From positions 102,849,718 through 102,913,717 of the forward strand of contig CM075675.1 in NCBI GenBank assembly GCA_037962975.1: a DNA stretch of 64,000 bases, in the 5' to 3' direction. The notes under the pieces are model-generated. The model ran no database searches, was not told where the DNA came from, and saw nothing but the letters and a program-made list of their open reading frames with translations. Source of the stretch: Clitoria ternatea (Eukaryota; Streptophyta; Magnoliopsida; Fabales; Fabaceae). The stretch's first letter is position 1. Every line of letters starts with the position of its first letter. A program made the position numbers and the translations under genes. Shown in pieces: positions 61,044-64,000 of this stretch.

Positions 61044-64000
61044 ATGGAAGGTGACGGGAGAGATTTCGTGGAAGGTCACGTGGAGGATGTGACCCGTCAA
61101 CAGGCTGGGAGGAGACTCGTCTTCGAATCTCCTGCAACTCAAACCCGGAGGATGGTGCAAGTGCTGACACCTGACCCTCGCGATGAGGTTATCAGGCAAC
61201 TGAAGGAGGAGCTGATGGAGCTGAGGCGAGAGAGAGGAGGAGCTGGGGACAGAGTAGTATCCCATGCAGAGGATGCTCACCATGCATCAGCGAGAGATAG
61301 ATCCACCACCCTCCAGTATTCGAAGATCCCCACATATGAAGAGAGGGAGCAAACGCAGGACTCTGGTGATAGAGTCAGTATCAGGAGAAGGGAGCAGGCG
61401 GTGGTAACTTCAGGGACATACAAGCTTAGTGTCCCTTTCTCAAGAAGGTTGATGAGTATTGTCATTCCAAAACATTTGCAAACAACTCAGCCATTGTCGA
61501 TTGGGAAGTATAATGGAGAGACCGACCCCACTAAGCATTTGGATGCTTATGTTTATGAAGCTATGTATCTGGGAGCAGACGAAGATGTCATGTGCAGAAT
61601 GTTCCCAAGGACGTTGACGGAGGAAGCTCTCAGCTGGTTTAAAAGTTTGCCTTCAGGATCTATAGACTCTTGGGAGGAAATGGCTGCTGCATTCGAAAGC
61701 CATTTCGTCATCTCCAGGGATATCCCAAGAACTTCTCACACCCTGGCCCAGATAAGACAGGGAGAAACTGAGACTCTTAAGGAGTTCCTGAAAAGGTTTT
61801 ACAAGGAGGCTGCGTTGGTCCCTAACCTCACGGAGGCCATACAACTCCATATTGTAGTGGAAGCTCTTCAGCCAGGTTCAGCCTTTGCCCTATCTTTGGC
61901 AAAGAGCCCACCTACAACCTTCGAGGAGTTTCGAAGGAAAGCTTCCAAATATGTGGGCATAGAGATGCATCTAGAGGCAACTGCAGCAAGAGTAAAGCCT
62001 TCTGCACCCGCTCAGCAGCCACGGAGAGAAAAGGAGAGAGCGAGGCCCGAGAAGCATGCCTTTAGAGAAGACTTTGTGAATGCTCGTCAGCATCCACGAG
62101 ATAGGCGCGTATCATCGTTCGATCACTATGCTCCGTTGAACACCAGGCACTCACAAATCATGAGGGAGGTTGGTTGGCCAACTCTGAACGTCTTTGGTAT
62201 AAGGAAGCCAGCCCCAGCCAAGAGGGGTGGTAACCCACGTAAATACTGCACTTTCCATGAGCAGACAGGGCACAACACTGATGAGTGTAAGGCGTTAAAG
62301 AATACGGTGGAAACTCTCATTCGGGAAGGAAAGTTGAAGCAGTATTTGTTTAAGGAGAAATCTATGGATGAGCCTCACAGGATGGAGAAAAGGAATAGAG
62401 ATCCTGATGATGAAGATGATAATACACGCAACCCAGTAAGGAAGTTCACTGCGGCTGAGAAGCAGAAAGGGGTAGTGATTGCTGAAGGTGCCCAACAAAG
62501 TAATATGCCCCAGCAGCAAAGACAGGGCAGACGAGAGGTGATTGAGATGATAGCTGGAGGATTTGCGGGAGGAGGAACATCAATCACAGCACGAAAGAAC
62601 CACCATAGGATGATTCTGTCAGTCCAGGGTAAACCAAGGAATAACCGCCCTTTCAGGGACGGAGTGACAGCCCCGACGGTGTCGTTTACAGATGATGATT
62701 TCGGCCCAACAATTCCAGGAGGGGATGATGCAGTAGTGATTGTGGCCGTCATAGCCAATAAGGACGTCAAGAGGATCCTCGTCGATCAGGGAAGTTCTTG
62801 TGATGTTATCTTTTATAATTGTTTCAAACGAATGGGTTTCAGTGATGCAGATTTACAACCATACACACAAGAACTCACAGCGTTTAACGGAGCTAAGCAA
62901 CCCACTAAGGGATACCTCGACACTTTGATTTCTTTTGAAGGGGAGCCCGGTGCAAGAACGGTCAAGTCAAGAATTCTGGTGATTGATGTGGAATCCCCGT
63001 ACAACGGTATCATAGGCCGTCCAACATTGAACGCTATGGAAGCAATTGTATCCACCCCTCATCTCTTGATCAAATTTATCGACAAGGACAACGCTGTGTC
63101 CTCACTCCGCGGAGATCAGGAGATGGCTCGATATTGTTATAATCTGAGCCTCAACATGGTTAAGTTGGATGTATTCAACAAGAAGAGGAAGTTGAACGAC
63201 GGAGGAACAGCGGCAGGGTCTGTCAGTCTTATTGACCTAGACCCCAGAGCGGAATTGAAGATTGATCCACTCAATCCATCTAAGCCCACACCAGATGGTG
63301 GTTCCAGGGATGTCGTATTGGGAGATTCCCCAGAGAAGGTCACGCACATCAATGATAAGCTGGAGTCTGCTATGGAGCAACGCTTATTAGCCCTTTTGCA
63401 GGAATTCAAAGACCTTTTCGCATGGACAGCAGCAGACATGCCGGGGATGGATCCTGATTTCTGTTGTCACAAACTTGCAGTGTATCCTGAAACCAGACCG
63501 GTGTCTCAGAAGAAGAGGAGGTTGGGACCGGAGAAGCAGAGGGCGGCTTGTGAGCAAACAGAGGAGTTGTTGAAGGCAGGTTTTATAAGGGAGATACGCT
63601 ATTCATCTTGGCTTTCTAATGTGGTCATGGTGCAGAAGGCTAACGGCAAATGGAGGATGTGTACTGATTATGTGGATCTTAACCGTTGCTGCCCTAAAGA
63701 TCCATATCCCCTGCCCAACATCGATCGCATGGTGGATGATTCATCTGGTTACCAATATCTCAGTTTCATGGATGCTTATTCGGGGTACAACCAGATTCCG
63801 ATGTGGGAGGGAGACCAGGAGAAGACTGCCTTTATCAACGACCGCGGTGTTTTCTGTTACACCGTCATGCCTTTTGGACTAAAGAACGCCGGCGCTACCT
63901 ATCAGCGCATGATTAACAAAGTCTTTGAAGGGATGCATACAAAGCTGGTCGAAGTTTATATCGATGATATCATAGCCAAAACGCCCGCTGGAGGAGACCA
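61044..64000 (+). CDS. Gag-pol of Tat-lineage Ty3 element (partial)
   Basis: The frame opens at ATG 61044, 63 bases after the LTR, and has no stop for 985 codons to the window end. Gag has YNGETDPTKHLDAY near 155 and the FP.TL...A..WF..LP.GSI..W core near 190-215. A zinc-binding motif C402-H405-H410-C415 (CX2HX4HX4C) follows, as is usual for Tat-type elements. The protease centre reads LVDQGSS at D581. Reverse transcriptase follows, with WRMCTDY, CCPKDPYPLPNID, MPFGLKNAGATYQRMIN and the catalytic YIDD at 972-975. RNase H and integrase lie beyond the window. Assignment to Tat (Ogre/Retand side) rests on the gag, knuckle and DQG motifs. Confidence 0.9.
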   Translation, partial: MEGDGRDFVEGHVEDVTRQQAGRRLVFESPATQTRRMVQVLTPDPRDEVIRQLKEELMELRRERGGAGDRVVSHAEDAHHASARDRSTTLQYSKIPTYEEREQTQDSGDRVSIRRREQAVVTSGTYKLSVPFSRRLMSIVIPKHLQTTQPLSIGKYNGETDPTKHLDAYVYEAMYLGADEDVMCRMFPRTLTEEALSWFKSLPSGSIDSWEEMAAAFESHFVISRDIPRTSHTLAQIRQGETETLKEFLKRFYKEAALVPNLTEAIQLHIVVEALQPGSAFALSLAKSPPTTFEEFRRKASKYVGIEMHLEATAARVKPSAPAQQPRREKERARPEKHAFREDFVNARQHPRDRRVSSFDHYAPLNTRHSQIMREVGWPTLNVFGIRKPAPAKRGGNPRKYCTFHEQTGHNTDECKALKNTVETLIREGKLKQYLFKEKSMDEPHRMEKRNRDPDDEDDNTRNPVRKFTAAEKQKGVVIAEGAQQSNMPQQQRQGRREVIEMIAGGFAGGGTSITARKNHHRMILSVQGKPRNNRPFRDGVTAPTVSFTDDDFGPTIPGGDDAVVIVAVIANKDVKRILVDQGSSCDVIFYNCFKRMGFSDADLQPYTQELTAFNGAKQPTKGYLDTLISFEGEPGARTVKSRILVIDVESPYNGIIGRPTLNAMEAIVSTPHLLIKFIDKDNAVSSLRGDQEMARYCYNLSLNMVKLDVFNKKRKLNDGGTAAGSVSLIDLDPRAELKIDPLNPSKPTPDGGSRDVVLGDSPEKVTHINDKLESAMEQRLLALLQEFKDLFAWTAADMPGMDPDFCCHKLAVYPETRPVSQKKRRLGPEKQRAACEQTEELLKAGFIREIRYSSWLSNVVMVQKANGKWRMCTDYVDLNRCCPKDPYPLPNIDRMVDDSSGYQYLSFMDAYSGYNQIPMWEGDQEKTAFINDRGVFCYTVMPFGLKNAGATYQRMINKVFEGMHTKLVEVYIDDIIAKTPAGGD

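Larger units (their letters stand above)
60175..64000 (+). mobile_element. Ty3 element of the Tat lineage, 5' part
   Basis: LTR, primer binding site and an open gag-pol frame, running past the window edge. Inserted in a decayed copia element; the 5 bases before it are TATCT, but the partner duplication is outside the window. Its LTR is related to the solo LTR at 22765-23526. The fused frame without stops suggests a fairly young copy. Confidence 0.9.

Noticed and set aside
62375..62770. Minus-strand frames of 60-131 residues across 60.9-63.4 kb
   Set aside because: They are the opposite strand of the open Tat gag-pol, which has clear domains in order.

Overview
The window is nuclear DNA of a flowering plant. 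It is AT-rich, has split genes with GT-AG introns, and is mostly retrotransposon. A eudicot is likely. A legume is a weaker guess, based on the general look of the LTRs and the AATCGATT-type motifs around 41.7 kb. There is no sign of bacterial, organellar or rRNA sequence, and I found no tRNA gene.

Only two host genes are supported, both on the + strand. The first is the 3' end of an IDM1-like (PHD finger / GNAT acetyltransferase-type) gene at 6341-7244; its upstream exons lie before the window. The intron just upstream holds a decayed Ty1/copia element (332-6200), which itself carries a Mutator-like DNA element inside its reverse transcriptase. The second is a complete seven-exon GT31 beta-1,3-galactosyltransferase gene (11258-16382, 340 codons), closest to the Arabidopsis B3GALT12/13/14 group. 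One of its introns uses a GC-AG splice pair.

From 22.7 to 42.2 kb there is a nest of LTR elements: a reverse-oriented Tat-type solo LTR (22765-23526), then an old LTR-like region split by a 3.2 kb solo LTR (A, 24678-39410). A is split by a second solo LTR of the same family (B, 25104-36607), and B is split by a complete, very young Ty3 chromovirus of the Tekay/Del type (25622-34107). That element has near-identical LTRs and an intact 1489-residue gag-pol. A third, uninterrupted copy of the solo-LTR family (C, 53916-57041) shows what the empty sites looked like. All of these insertions have 5-bp target-site duplications (TSDs) that I could read.

From 42 to 58 kb the DNA is AT-rich intergenic sequence with fold-back MITE-like elements and a complete 293-bp TRIM element (50775-51067). 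The right end (58.6-64 kb) is a decayed copia element into which a Tat-lineage Ty3 element has inserted. The Tat element's gag-pol frame stays open to the window edge.

I found no undescribed gene system. The most interesting material is the dated series of nested insertions, the structured GC-rich segment in the Tekay LTR, the swapped promoter region of solo LTR B, and the GC-AG intron. All homology statements come from recognising motifs by eye; no search was run.
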